The notes under the pieces are model-generated. The model was not told the DNA's origin. It was given only the letters and a program-made list of their open reading frames with translations, and searched no databases. Both the position numbers and the translations under genes were made by a program. A DNA stretch of 64,000 nucleotides from Flavobacterium psychrophilum (GTDB taxonomy: Bacteria > Bacteroidota > Bacteroidia > Flavobacteriales > Flavobacteriaceae): the NCBI GenBank assembly GCA_945874225.1, contig CAMCFT010000001.1:1-64000 (forward strand). Reading direction: 5' to 3'. Positions 7,159-15,570 of this stretch are shown here, one piece after another; positions within the stretch are counted from its first letter, which is position 1; the number at the start of each line of letters is the position of its first letter.

Positions 7159-8502
7159 TTAATGTCCCACAATTGCCTTGTAAATATCGTTCCCATTAGC
7201 AAACAATAACAAAGTTATAAGTAGAAAGAAACCAACCATTTGGGCGTTCTCTAAGAACTTGTCGCTTGGTTTTTTGCCACTAATCATTTCGTATAATAAA
7301 AAGATTACGTGACCACCATCAAGTGCCGGAATGGGCAATAAATTCATTACACCGAGCATTATTGACAATAAAGCGGTGATATTCCAGAAGACTTCCCAGC
7401 TCCAAGTGCTAGGAAAGATATCAAAAATAGCCTTAAAACCACCCACTCCTTTATAAGCACCTGTGTCTGGATTGAAAATCGCTTTTAGTTGTTTACCGTA
7501 ACCTACTAATTGGTTTGTACCCTTTTCAATTCCTACAGGGAATGATTCAAAGAAACCGTATTCTTGCGTGCTGAATTTATAAAGCCCTAGTTTTTCAAGA
7601 CTTTTAATTCCAACCGAAGCTGCATATATTCCTAATTTACCTTCCTTGTCGATATTAATTTTTACAGGGACTTCTTTTTCATTTCTTAAAACAACAGCAT
7701 CAACAGTCTTATTCTTATTCGTTTTTGCAAATGCAACAACCTGATCAGCATATTTTGTAGGCGTGCCGTTAATTGATTTGATAACATCTTTGGGTTGAAG
7801 TGATTTGTTTGTAGATGAATCCGTCAATTTTCCTACCATAAATGGTTCTCTAATTCCAATGAAACGAGTGTTTTTTTCTCCTTTCAATACTTTGTCAATT
7901 AAATCCACCGGGAAATTAATGGTTTGTTCTGCTCCATCACGAACAATCAATGCTGATTTTGAAAACAAGAGTTTAAGTGGAATTTCATCAAAATGAGCAA
8001 TTTTTTCGCCATCAATAGCAATTATTTTATCCCCAGTTTTAAATCCTAATTCTTCACCTACAGGACTAGTAACCGCAATTCCATCTTTTAATTCTGAATT
8101 GTTGAGGTACATATCTCCATAAGCATAAGCCATCCCAATGTAAATCACAAAGGCCAGAATGAAGTTTACAATAACACCACCAAGCATAATAATCAATCGT
8201 TGCCAAGCTGGTTTTGAACGAAATTCCCAAGGTTGAGGAGGCAAAGCCATTTGTTCCTTGTCCATACTTTCGTCAATCATTCCAGATATTTTTACATAGC
8301 CCCCAAGAGGCAACCAGCCAATTCCATACTCGGTTTCGCCAATTTTCTTTTTGAACAAAGAATATTTGACGTCAAAAAACAAATAGAATTTTTCTACTCT
8401 TGTTTTAAATATTTTGGAAGGAATAAAATGTCCTAATTCGTGAAGTATAATCAGTAATGATAAGCTCAATAAAAATTGAGAAAGTTTGATAACTATTTCC
8501 AT
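7159..8502 (-). CDS. rseP: RIP metalloprotease RseP (site-2 protease)
   Basis: A 447-residue intramembrane zinc metalloprotease. HELGH at residues 21 to 25 lies in the first membrane helix, and the C-terminal LDGG motif (about residue 395) supplies the third metal ligand. Between them are membrane helices and two PDZ-like domains (about residues 135 to 300). By family it cleaves membrane-bound anti-sigma factors or leftover signal peptides. In most bacteria it adjoins dxr or bamA; here it stands with tRNA-Asn downstream and a repeat immediately upstream of its start. ATG at 8500 to 8502 is well supported because the HELGH then sits at the normal distance from the N-terminus. Confidence 0.95.
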   Translation of the reverse strand: MEIVIKLSQFLLSLSLLIILHELGHFIPSKIFKTRVEKFYLFFDVKYSLFKKKIGETEYGIGWLPLGGYVKISGMIDESMDKEQMALPPQPWEFRSKPAWQRLIIMLGGVIVNFILAFVIYIGMAYAYGDMYLNNSELKDGIAVTSPVGEELGFKTGDKIIAIDGEKIAHFDEIPLKLLFSKSALIVRDGAEQTINFPVDLIDKVLKGEKNTRFIGIREPFMVGKLTDSSTNKSLQPKDVIKSINGTPTKYADQVVAFAKTNKNKTVDAVVLRNEKEVPVKINIDKEGKLGIYAASVGIKSLEKLGLYKFSTQEYGFFESFPVGIEKGTNQLVGYGKQLKAIFNPDTGAYKGVGGFKAIFDIFPSTWSWEVFWNITALLSIMLGVMNLLPIPALDGGHVIFLLYEMISGKKPSDKFLENAQMVGFFLLITLLLFANGNDIYKAIVGH

Positions 8503-8508
8503 TTCTTT

Positions 8509-8565
8509 GTCATTGCGAGGAACGAAGAAACCCGAGCGCAGCGAACTGAGCGCAAGCTAATCTCA
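8509..8565. repeat. Dispersed repeat GTCATTGCGAGGAACGAAG plus REP-like motif
   Basis: The 19-mer at 8509 to 8527 is found again, inverted, at 63476 to 63494 just before thiL. It is followed here by CCCGAGCGCAGCGAAC (8531 to 8546), a variant of a motif also present near 18331, 36491 and 60082. The repeat begins only 6 bp upstream of the rseP start codon. The rest of the 8566 to 8769 gap shows no gene. Confidence 0.7.
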
Positions 8566-8769
8566 TCCTCTTTATTAATTTAATTTGTATAGCGCACAAA
8601 AGTAAGGCTTTCTGCTCTAGTTGCAAAGGTTTACTTTTAGGTAAGACGATAAAAATTTGTTAATAATTGCCCCTATTCCTTTTTTCCTTTACCATATGTG
8701 CCTTAACTTTACTTTTTGTTACAAAATCTTGTGCGGCATCGTACTATTCTATTCTTAAAAATCAATAAT

Positions 8770-9837
8770 ATGTCTTCCAAATTATTTTCGCCCATCCAAA
8801 TAAAAAGTCTCACATTCAAAAACAGAATTGCCATTTCGCCAATGTGCCAATATTCTGCAGAAGATGGCTTTGCCAACGATTGGCACTTGGTGCATCTTGG
8901 CAGTCGAGCCACAGGTGGTGCGGCTTTAATTATTCAGGAAGCAACTGCAGTTACTCCCGAAGGCCGAATTTCTTCCGGTGATTTAGGGCTTTGGAAAGAC
9001 GAACATATCAAAAAATTGAAATCAATTAATAGGTTCATTGTTTCGCAAAATGCAATTCCTGGTATTCAATTGGCACACGCCGGAAGAAAAGCAAGTGCTG
9101 CCATACCTTGGAAAGGAAATGGGAAATTAGATGAAACCAATGGCGGTTGGAATACCGTTGCGCCATCTGCCATTCCTTTTCATTCCAATGAAAAAACACC
9201 AATAGCATTAGATAAAACAGGAATTCAAAAAGTAATTTCAGATTTTAAATCAGCAACCAAAAGAGCCTTAAAAGCCGGTTTCGAAGTGGTCGAAATCCAC
9301 GCAGCACACGGTTATTTGTTGCATGAATTTCTTTCGCCTCTGTCTAATTTCAGAACTGATGAATATGGAGGCAGTTTCGAAAACAGAATTCGTATGCTTC
9401 TGGAAGTTCTAGAAGCCGTTCAATCCGAATGGCCTAATAATTTGCCGTTATTTGTCAGAATCTCCGCCACAGATTGGGCGGATGGTGGATGGAATATTGA
9501 AGAATCAGTACAACTTTCGAAAATAATGAAAGAAAAAGGGGTTGATTTGATTGACGTTTCTTCTGGTGGATTGGTAACGCATCAGCAAATTCCTTTGGGA
9601 CCCAATTATCAAGTTCCATTTGCCGAAAGAATCAAAAATGAAACCGGAATTTTGACCGGAGCGGTAGGTTTAATAACCAAAGCAATTCAAGCGGAAGAAA
9701 TTGTTGCCACGGAACAAGCCGATTTGGTTTTGTTTGCCAGAGAATCTTTAAGAAATCCTAATTTAGCGTTGGATTTTGCTAAAGAACTTGGTGTCGATGT
9801 AAAATGGCCGATACAATATGAAAGAGCTAAAATATAA
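8770..9837 (+). CDS. NADH:flavin oxidoreductase, old yellow enzyme family (YqjM-like)
   Basis: A 355-residue FMN-dependent ene-reductase that by family reduces activated C=C bonds using NAD(P)H. The frame is open from 8716, but the ATG at 8770 is preferred because the protein then begins MSSKLFSPIQIKSLTFKNRI, the normal family start. SPMCQYS (about residues 23 to 29) is the YqjM-type FMN-binding segment, HAAHGYLLHEF (about 177 to 187) carries the substrate-binding histidines, and LIDVSSGG and ETGILTGAVG form later FMN phosphate contacts. It is monocistronic as far as seen, with an oxidoreductase gene 197 bp downstream. Physiological substrate unknown. Confidence 0.9.
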   Translation: MSSKLFSPIQIKSLTFKNRIAISPMCQYSAEDGFANDWHLVHLGSRATGGAALIIQEATAVTPEGRISSGDLGLWKDEHIKKLKSINRFIVSQNAIPGIQLAHAGRKASAAIPWKGNGKLDETNGGWNTVAPSAIPFHSNEKTPIALDKTGIQKVISDFKSATKRALKAGFEVVEIHAAHGYLLHEFLSPLSNFRTDEYGGSFENRIRMLLEVLEAVQSEWPNNLPLFVRISATDWADGGWNIEESVQLSKIMKEKGVDLIDVSSGGLVTHQQIPLGPNYQVPFAERIKNETGILTGAVGLITKAIQAEEIVATEQADLVLFARESLRNPNLALDFAKELGVDVKWPIQYERAKI

Positions 9838-9892
9838 TTAAACAAAATTTCAAATTTTCACAAATTAATTAAATACGCACATCTTAAATAAT

Positions 9893-9951
9893 CTTATATA
9901 CCTTATATGGTTAGACTTTTGAAACATATAAGGCATTTAAGGACATATAAG
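9893..9951. repeat. Imperfect inverted repeat of CTTATATG units
   Basis: CCTTATATG at 9901 to 9909 pairs with CATATAAGG at 9925 to 9933, and related CTTATAT and CATATAAG units lie outside them. The sequence follows the reductase stop codon and could act as a weak terminator or belong to a dispersed repeat. The rest of the 9838 to 10034 gap shows no gene. Confidence 0.35.
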
Positions 9952-10034
9952 TTCAATTAATAATCTTTGTTAAAGTTTTGAACTTTGACATAGATGTCAA
10001 AATCAAATTCGTGTCATACTTTTAAAAAAATAAT

Positions 10035-11078
10035 ATGCAAAAAATAAAAACAGCACTCTTGTCTTACGGAATGTCCGGAAAAGTTTTTCACGCGCCATTT
10101 TTGACTATCCATCCGGTTTTTGAACTAATGGGTTCTTGGGAAAGAAGTAAAAAACTGATACAGCAAGATTATCCCGAAGTCATAAGTTATCCAACATTGG
10201 AATCTATTTTACAGGACAAATCCATTGATTTGGTCATTGTGAACACTCCCGTTGGAACACATTTTGAGTATGCAAAAAAAGTCTTGCTCGCCGGAAAACA
10301 CGCCTTGGTTGAAAAAGCTTTCACGACCACCGTTGCCGAAGCTCGGGAATTGGGCAAATTGGCAAAAGAAAAAGGTTTGAAATTGGCCGTTTTCCAAAAT
10401 AGAAGATGGGACAGCGATTTCAAAACTGTGAAAAAAATCATAGATGATAATTTGTTGGGGGAAATTGTCGAAGCCGAGTTTCATTTTGACCGTTATAATC
10501 CAATTTTGAGTCCAAAACAACACAAGGAAACTGCTAATTCAGGCGCTGGAATTCTAAAGGATTTAGGGCCACATTTAATTGACCAAGCTTTGTTTTTATT
10601 TGGTTTGCCCAATGCTGTTTTTGCTGATATTCGGATTACTAGAGAAGGTTCGTTGGTGGATGATTATCTTGATATTTTGCTTTATTATTCTGATTTTAGA
10701 GTACGGTTAAAAGCCGGATTTTTTGTTCGAGAAGCTATTCCTTCTTATATTGTTCACGGGAAAAAGGGTTCTTTTCTAAAACTGCGCGGTGATGTGCAGG
10801 AAGACAATTTAAAACTGGGAATGAAACCAAATTTAACTACTTGGGGAGCTGAATCCGAGGATAACCAAGGACTTTTGCACACAGAAATCAATGGTGAAAT
10901 CATCAAGGAAAAAGTCTCAACGCTACAAGGTAATTACTATCATTTTTTTGAAGGATTATTTCAATCTATTGCTAATGACAAACCTGAACCTGTAACTGCC
11001 GAAGACGGCGTTAACGTGATGCGAATTATTGAAGCGGCTTTTCAGAGTAGTGAGCAAATGAAAGCAATAAATTTATAA
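10035..11078 (+). CDS. Gfo/Idh/MocA-family NAD(P)-dependent oxidoreductase
   Basis: A 347-residue protein with an N-terminal Rossmann fold (KTALLSYGMSGKVFHAPFL, residues 5 to 23; the Gly-rich turn is GMSGKVFHAPF) and a C-terminal alpha/beta substrate domain. EKAFTTTVAEARELGKLAK near residue 95 contains the conserved EK(A/P) pair, and DLGPHLIDQALFLFG near residue 180 carries the catalytic His region typical of the family. The YdgJ/IolW-like start with FHAPF suggests oxidation or reduction of a sugar or inositol derivative. Substrate unknown. The next gene, an MFS transporter, is 44 bp downstream on the same strand and may be co-transcribed. Confidence 0.88.
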   Translation: MQKIKTALLSYGMSGKVFHAPFLTIHPVFELMGSWERSKKLIQQDYPEVISYPTLESILQDKSIDLVIVNTPVGTHFEYAKKVLLAGKHALVEKAFTTTVAEARELGKLAKEKGLKLAVFQNRRWDSDFKTVKKIIDDNLLGEIVEAEFHFDRYNPILSPKQHKETANSGAGILKDLGPHLIDQALFLFGLPNAVFADIRITREGSLVDDYLDILLYYSDFRVRLKAGFFVREAIPSYIVHGKKGSFLKLRGDVQEDNLKLGMKPNLTTWGAESEDNQGLLHTEINGEIIKEKVSTLQGNYYHFFEGLFQSIANDKPEPVTAEDGVNVMRIIEAAFQSSEQMKAINL

Positions 11079-11122
11079 ACAATAACGATATAATCTTCTG
11101 TTGGCAGCATCAAAAGTATAAG

Positions 11123-12385
11123 TTGAAGATTGATTTTGTATTTTTGACCCTTTTAATTCTAATTACAATTCGTTTGATAGATTTAGATTTTATTGGCAGT
11201 TTTAAAGCTAAAGGAAAATACAAGAAAACGTATCAAAATGCCAAAGCTTCGTATTTGACCAGAATTCGTTGGGCAGTTTCGATGTTTTATTTTGGTATGG
11301 GTTTGTGTTTTGCCACTTGGGCAAGTAGAATTCCGAGTATTAAAACCGAGTTACACCTGAGCGACGGAGCATTGGGAACAATTCTGTTTGCCTTGCCATT
11401 GGGACAGTTGACAATGATGTTTTTTTCGGGGAAGCTGGTAACCCGTTTTGGCAGCCACCGCATTCTTCCTTTTTCTACTTTACTTTATGCTTTTAGTTTG
11501 ACTAATATAGGATTAGCTCAAAACGCCTGGCAATTGGGACTTGGGTTATATGCTTTTGGGATTTTCGGAAACTTATCAAATATTTCTATAAATACTCAAG
11601 GAGTTTATACCGAAGGACTTTACAAAAGAACCATAATGTCTTCTTTTCACGGCGTATGGAGTTTAGCAGGATTTACCGGTGCTTTAGTGGGTCTGGGAAT
11701 GTTATCGCTGAATCTCGCCACCTATATTCATTTTTTAATCGTTGCAGCTTTCGTACTTTTGCTCGTTGCTTTTAATTTCAAATATTTGATCAAAGCCAAA
11801 GAAATTCCCCGATACGAAAAGGAAAAAGGATTCAGAAAACGAGATAAGTCCTTAATTTTGTTAGGTATAATTGGGTTTTGTAGTATGGCCAGCGAAGGAA
11901 TAATGTTTGATTGGAGCGGTGTTTATTTCAAAGACGTTATCAAAGTTCCTGGTTCTTTGGTTATTTTGGGATATACTTCTTTTATGATTATGATGGCAAG
12001 CGGTCGATTTTTTGGTGATGGCTTAATTAATAGATTTGGACGAAAAAAAGTGATGCAAATCAGCGGGATTATGATTTCATCTGGCTTGTTTACCGCAGTA
12101 ATATTTCCATTCATAATTCCTTCAACTATCGCTTTTATGGTGGTTGGATTGGGCGTTTCTACCATTATACCAACTCTTTACAGCATTGCGGGAAAACACC
12201 CAACAATTCCAACAGGCGAAGCTTTGACAGCAGTTTCCAGCGTGAGTTTCCTGGGATTTTTGCTGGGACCACCAGTCATTGGTCACATTGCCGAACTATT
12301 TGGCTTGCGATTTTCATTTGCCTTTATTGGCATTTTTGGATTTATGATAGCGTTGATGGTGTCCAAAATTAAGGCAATCGAATAG
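11123..12385 (+). CDS. Major facilitator superfamily transporter
   Basis: An inner-membrane transporter with about twelve hydrophobic helices. The MFS signature is visible after TM2 as GKLVTRFGSHRILP, and again in the second half as DGLINRFGRKKVMQ. GLCFATWASRIPSIK in TM1 is characteristic of a Bacteroidota/proteobacterial MFS group of unknown substrate. No in-frame ATG precedes TM1: the ATG at 11282 would cut it. Possible starts are the TTG at 11123 (420 residues with an extra hydrophobic N-terminal segment) or the TTG at 11255, which gives MTRIRWAVSMFYFG and a normal MFS length. I keep the longer frame but consider 11255 at least as likely. The substrate may relate to the upstream oxidoreductase. 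Confidence 0.8.
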   Translation: MKIDFVFLTLLILITIRLIDLDFIGSFKAKGKYKKTYQNAKASYLTRIRWAVSMFYFGMGLCFATWASRIPSIKTELHLSDGALGTILFALPLGQLTMMFFSGKLVTRFGSHRILPFSTLLYAFSLTNIGLAQNAWQLGLGLYAFGIFGNLSNISINTQGVYTEGLYKRTIMSSFHGVWSLAGFTGALVGLGMLSLNLATYIHFLIVAAFVLLLVAFNFKYLIKAKEIPRYEKEKGFRKRDKSLILLGIIGFCSMASEGIMFDWSGVYFKDVIKVPGSLVILGYTSFMIMMASGRFFGDGLINRFGRKKVMQISGIMISSGLFTAVIFPFIIPSTIAFMVVGLGVSTIIPTLYSIAGKHPTIPTGEALTAVSSVSFLGFLLGPPVIGHIAELFGLRFSFAFIGIFGFMIALMVSKIKAIE

Positions 12386-12487
12386 GTATTGTTTATAAGG
12401 ATTGCTCTAAAAAGTTAGCTAATTATTATAAGTCGACAACTCCATAAGTCTCTAGCAAATCACTAAATTTGTGACTTATTTAAAGTT

Positions 12488-13711
12488 ATGTTAGAAAAAG
12501 AAACAATAAATTTCGAAAAAACCGCAATTGTTGGTATCGTCACCCAAAATCAAAGCGAAGATAAACTCAAGGAATATCTCGACGAATTGGAGTTTTTGAC
12601 TTATACCGCAGGTGGTCAAGTTGTGAAACGCTTTTCGCAAAAAATGGAACGCCCCAATCCCAAGACTTTTGTTGGAACCGGAAAAATTGAAGAAATCAAT
12701 CTTTTTGTAAAAGAAAATGAGATTTCGACCTTGATATTTGACGATGAGTTAACGCCTTCCCAACAAAAAAATATTTCCAAAATCATAGATTGCAAAATTT
12801 TGGACAGAACAAATCTTATCTTAGATATTTTTGCCCAAAGAGCCGAAACTTCTTATGCCAGAACGCAAGTAGAATTGGCGCAATGTATCTATTTGTTGCC
12901 AAGATTATCTGGTTTATGGACACACCTTGAACGCCAAAAAGGAGGAATCGGGATGCGTGGACCTGGAGAAACAGAGATTGAAACGGACAGACGTATTGTT
13001 CGGGATAGAATTGCATTGTTGAAAGAAAAAATAAAAGCCATCGACAAGCAAATGGGAACCCAAAGAGGTAATCGTGGCGCCATGGTTCGTGTGGCTTTAG
13101 TAGGTTATACCAATGTGGGAAAATCAACTTTGATGAATGCCATTGGGAAAAGTGATGTTTTTGTCGAGAATAAACTTTTTGCAACCTTGGATACAACAGT
13201 TCGAAAAGTGGTGATAAAAAACCTGCCTTTTCTGTTGTCTGACACTGTTGGTTTTATTCGGAAACTACCAACACAACTAGTCGATTCATTCAAAAGCACC
13301 CTCGATGAGGTTCGTGAAGCCGACTTGTTATTGCACGTTGTTGATATTTCGCATCCGGAATTCGAAGACCATATTGCATCGGTAAATCAAACATTATTGG
13401 ACATAAAAGCAAATAATAAACCAGTCATTATGGTTTTTAATAAAATTGATGCTTATAAACATTTGACGATCGATGAAGATGATTTAATGACTGAAAAAAC
13501 GCCAAGACATTTCACACTCAATGAATGGAAAACCTCTTGGATGCATCGTGTGGGTGAAGAAAATGCCTTGTTTATTTCGGCTACAGAAAAAGAAAATTTC
13601 GAGGAATTAAGGGAACGACTTTATGAAGCCGTTCGACAAATTCATATCACCCGTTTTCCGTATAATAAATTTTTGTATCCGGATTATAAGGATGCTGTGG
13701 AGAAAGAATAA
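12488..13711 (+). CDS. hflX: Ribosome-associated GTPase HflX
   Basis: A 407-residue GTPase that binds 50S subunits and by family splits stalled or stressed ribosomes. The N-terminal HflX domain (about residues 1 to 180) ends in the glycine-rich RQKGGIGMRGPGETEIETDR, then the G domain follows: G1 GYTNVGKS (near residue 204), G2/G3 region with DTVGFIRKLP (about residues 252 to 261), and G4 NKID (about 320). A C-terminal extension of about 50 residues completes it. Start ATG at 12488 puts the N-domain at normal length. Monocistronic, ending at a strong terminator. Confidence 0.95.
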   Translation: MLEKETINFEKTAIVGIVTQNQSEDKLKEYLDELEFLTYTAGGQVVKRFSQKMERPNPKTFVGTGKIEEINLFVKENEISTLIFDDELTPSQQKNISKIIDCKILDRTNLILDIFAQRAETSYARTQVELAQCIYLLPRLSGLWTHLERQKGGIGMRGPGETEIETDRRIVRDRIALLKEKIKAIDKQMGTQRGNRGAMVRVALVGYTNVGKSTLMNAIGKSDVFVENKLFATLDTTVRKVVIKNLPFLLSDTVGFIRKLPTQLVDSFKSTLDEVREADLLLHVVDISHPEFEDHIASVNQTLLDIKANNKPVIMVFNKIDAYKHLTIDEDDLMTEKTPRHFTLNEWKTSWMHRVGEENALFISATEKENFEELRERLYEAVRQIHITRFPYNKFLYPDYKDAVEKE

Positions 13712-13727
13712 ATAAACAATATCAATT

Positions 13728-13765
13728 AAAAAAGACCTTTTAGAAATTTCTAAAAGGCCTTTTTG
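13728..13765. terminator. Bidirectional terminator between hflX and the DUF2480 gene
   Basis: AAAAGACCTTTTAGAAA pairs with TTTCTAAAAGGCCTTTT in a stem of about 17 bp with one mismatch, with A and T runs on both sides. It lies between convergent genes and can serve both strands. Confidence 0.85.
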
Positions 13766-13789
13766 TTTTGAATAGATTCAGTAGAAATT

Positions 13790-14293
13790 TTATTTTTTCT
13801 TAAACAATGGCACTGCCGAACAAGCTTCGCCATACATAATGCTTCGTGCAAAGGGTTGCAGATAGTGTGCCGCCAAAATATAAGCACGCATAGGAACTGG
13901 TTTTTTCGAACAGCCTTTTATAATTACAGCCTTGTTTTCGTAAACCGAATAATCCATTTTAGAAAGGAGTTCCTCGTATAATGAGGAGTCCAAATCTTCA
14001 ATTGTTCCGTTCACGATTTTCCTGGCGAAAGGAGCCAATTGCACAGCAACCAAAATTGAAGCCCAAGCTGGAACAATAGCGTCAGTGCTACAATTTATAG
14101 CCACATATTGGTCTTGGTATTGCGACCAATCGTGATTTTTCAGATGCTCTCTAAAGTCTTTTTCTTTCAACAAAAACCCTTCAAGTAGCCAGCCGGAAAT
14201 ATCAATTTGCGCGCGAATTCCCTTTGGATAATAATCTTCCAAATCGAAAACTTCCAAGGCGCTATTGGCCACTTTATTTACAATTTCTTCCAT
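13790..14293 (-). CDS. DUF2480 family protein
   Basis: A 167-residue cytoplasmic protein of a family restricted largely to Bacteroidota and regularly found at the end of SUF-type gene clusters. Recognisable segments are FDLEDYYPKGIRAQIDIS, WLLEGFLLKEKDFRE, AINCSTDAIVPAWASILVA and VIIKGCSKKPVPMRAYILAA. The conserved Cys residues in AINCS and IKGCSKKPVP are notable. Function not established; the position behind the DUF59 and sufE genes suggests a link with Fe-S cluster assembly. It is separated from the DUF59 gene by 80 bp containing a small inverted repeat. Confidence 0.85.
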   Translation of the reverse strand: MEEIVNKVANSALEVFDLEDYYPKGIRAQIDISGWLLEGFLLKEKDFREHLKNHDWSQYQDQYVAINCSTDAIVPAWASILVAVQLAPFARKIVNGTIEDLDSSLYEELLSKMDYSVYENKAVIIKGCSKKPVPMRAYILAAHYLQPFARSIMYGEACSAVPLFKKK

Positions 14294-14317
14294 AATTAGG
14301 TCTTAAAGTTTAATGTC

Positions 14318-14356
14318 AAAAGTCATAAAGGCACCACTTTGAGACTTTATGACTTT
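14318..14356. repeat. 12-bp inverted repeat AAAGTCATAAAG / CTTTATGACTTT
   Basis: The arms at 14319 to 14330 and 14345 to 14356 are perfect complements around 14 bases, between the DUF59 and DUF2480 genes. GACTTTA-type runs also occur at 19830 to 19855, suggesting a dispersed intergenic sequence rather than a specific terminator. Confidence 0.45.
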
Positions 14357-14373
14357 CAATTTTATGACTAAAT

Positions 14374-14697
14374 TTAAAGCATTCCCAGTTCTAATTTTGC
14401 TTCTTCGCTCATTAAATCTTTGCTCCAAGGCGGATCGAATGTGATTTCCACTTCGGCATCTTTTACATTTGCAATTGATTTGACTTTTTCCTCCACTTCT
14501 CTTGGCAAACTTTCGGCAACAGGACAGTTAGGCGAAGTAAGTGTCATCAGGATTTTTACTTCATAATCAGTACTTACCATTACATCATAAATCAATCCTA
14601 ATTCGTAAATATCAACTGGAATTTCGGGATCGTAAATGGTTTTTAGCTTATCAACGATTTGTATTCCTAGCAAATTGGTGTCTATTTTTGTTTCCAT
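14374..14697 (-). CDS. SUF-associated DUF59 (MIP18-like) protein
   Basis: A 107-residue protein of the MIP18/PaaD/SufT family, which helps mature Fe-S proteins. The family core is clear: YDPEIPVDIYELGLIYDV (about residues 22 to 39), the TLTSPNCPVAESLPREVE segment with its conserved Cys (near residue 58), and a C-terminal EITFDPPWSKDLMSEEAK block. It is transcribed 6 bp behind sufE and in the same SUF cluster, which supports the role. Whether it should be called SufT is uncertain, because SufT proteins can be longer. Confidence 0.9.
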   Translation of the reverse strand: METKIDTNLLGIQIVDKLKTIYDPEIPVDIYELGLIYDVMVSTDYEVKILMTLTSPNCPVAESLPREVEEKVKSIANVKDAEVEITFDPPWSKDLMSEEAKLELGML

Positions 14698-14703
14698 AAA
14701 TTA

Positions 14704-15123
14704 TTATTTATTTGCATCGAAAGCCAATGCGTACATTTTTATATTTTTTATCATCGAGACCAAACCGTTGGCGCGTGTTGGTGACAAATGTTCTTTTAAG
14801 CCAATTTTGTCAATAAAATCCATATCTGCATTCAGAATATCCGAAGCTTTTTGGTTCGAGAAAACCCGAATCAATATGGCAATAATTCCTTTGGTCAAAA
14901 TGGCATCACTATCAGCAGTGAAGATTATTTTATCGTCTTTTTTTTCGCCTTTTAGCCAAACTTTCGACTGACATCCTTTGATGAGGTTGTCATCGGTTTT
15001 GAATTCTTCCTTGATTAACGGCAAGTTTTTACCCAAATCAATAATGTACTCATAGCGTTGCATCCAATCGTCAAACATTGAAAACTCATCTACTATTTCT
15101 TCTTGTATTTCTTTAATTGTCAT
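14704..15123 (-). CDS. sufE: Cysteine desulfuration protein SufE
   Basis: A 139-residue protein that accepts persulfide sulfur from SufS and passes it to the SufBCD scaffold. MFDDWMQRYEYIIDLGKNLP near the N-terminus and LIKGCQSKVWLKG (active Cys about residue 51) are the family hallmarks, followed by ADSDAILTKGIIAILIRVFS. Its start codon ATG shares its A with the stop codon of the 144-residue gene upstream (end 15123), indicating translational coupling. The gene order SufS, hypothetical, SufE, DUF59, DUF2480 forms one minus-strand operon. Confidence 0.93.
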   Translation of the reverse strand: MTIKEIQEEIVDEFSMFDDWMQRYEYIIDLGKNLPLIKEEFKTDDNLIKGCQSKVWLKGEKKDDKIIFTADSDAILTKGIIAILIRVFSNQKASDILNADMDFIDKIGLKEHLSPTRANGLVSMIKNIKMYALAFDANK

Positions 15124-15557
15124 TATTCTTTTTTAGCAAATGTATTTATTTTATCAACTAATTTTTTGATTTCTGCTGGCGGATAACCGTGATCGAAAGT
15201 AGCCGTTTCATAAGTTTTGTCTTTATAAACAACCTTCATATTCGCAATGGCTGCGCCATCGTAAAACCGTTTTTCCGACGGAGCTTTTAATGTTGCCAAA
15301 CTATCTAATGTGATTTTTTCAAAATAGCCCACCAATTCCTTCCAATCTTTATCAGAAATTTTTGTAGCAACAGGTTTTTCGTTGCCCCTTCTGTCTTTCG
15401 AAACAGAAACCATTTGATCTTGGATTTTTATCTTCTGATAAAAACCTCTGGTGTTAGCAGTATATTCCAAAACGGCTATTTTCAAGTCATTTTGGGTTTG
15501 ACCTTCACAACTTTTGCTAAGGAAAACGCTCAATAAAATCATTGTAAATAGTTTCAT
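15123..15557 (-). CDS. Small secreted or lipid-anchored protein within the SUF cluster
   Basis: A 144-residue protein with an N-terminal hydrophobic segment LFTMILLSVFL followed by SKSCEGQ, which could be a lipobox (Cys 17) or a simple signal peptide. The remaining part has no membrane helix and contains MVVYKDK-like strands, KISDKDWKELVGYFEKI and a C-terminal helix EIKKLVDKINTF. Exported proteins are not expected in Fe-S assembly, yet it is coupled to sufE by overlap of one base and lies 13 bp behind sufS. Family not recognised and function unknown. Confidence 0.65.
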   Translation of the reverse strand: MKLFTMILLSVFLSKSCEGQTQNDLKIAVLEYTANTRGFYQKIKIQDQMVSVSKDRRGNEKPVATKISDKDWKELVGYFEKITLDSLATLKAPSEKRFYDGAAIANMKVVYKDKTYETATFDHGYPPAEIKKLVDKINTFAKKE

Positions 15558-15570
15558 ATCGTTTGTGTTT

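Noticed and set aside
12816..13299. Minus-strand ORFs inside hflX
   Set aside because: Shadow frames of a well-supported gene.
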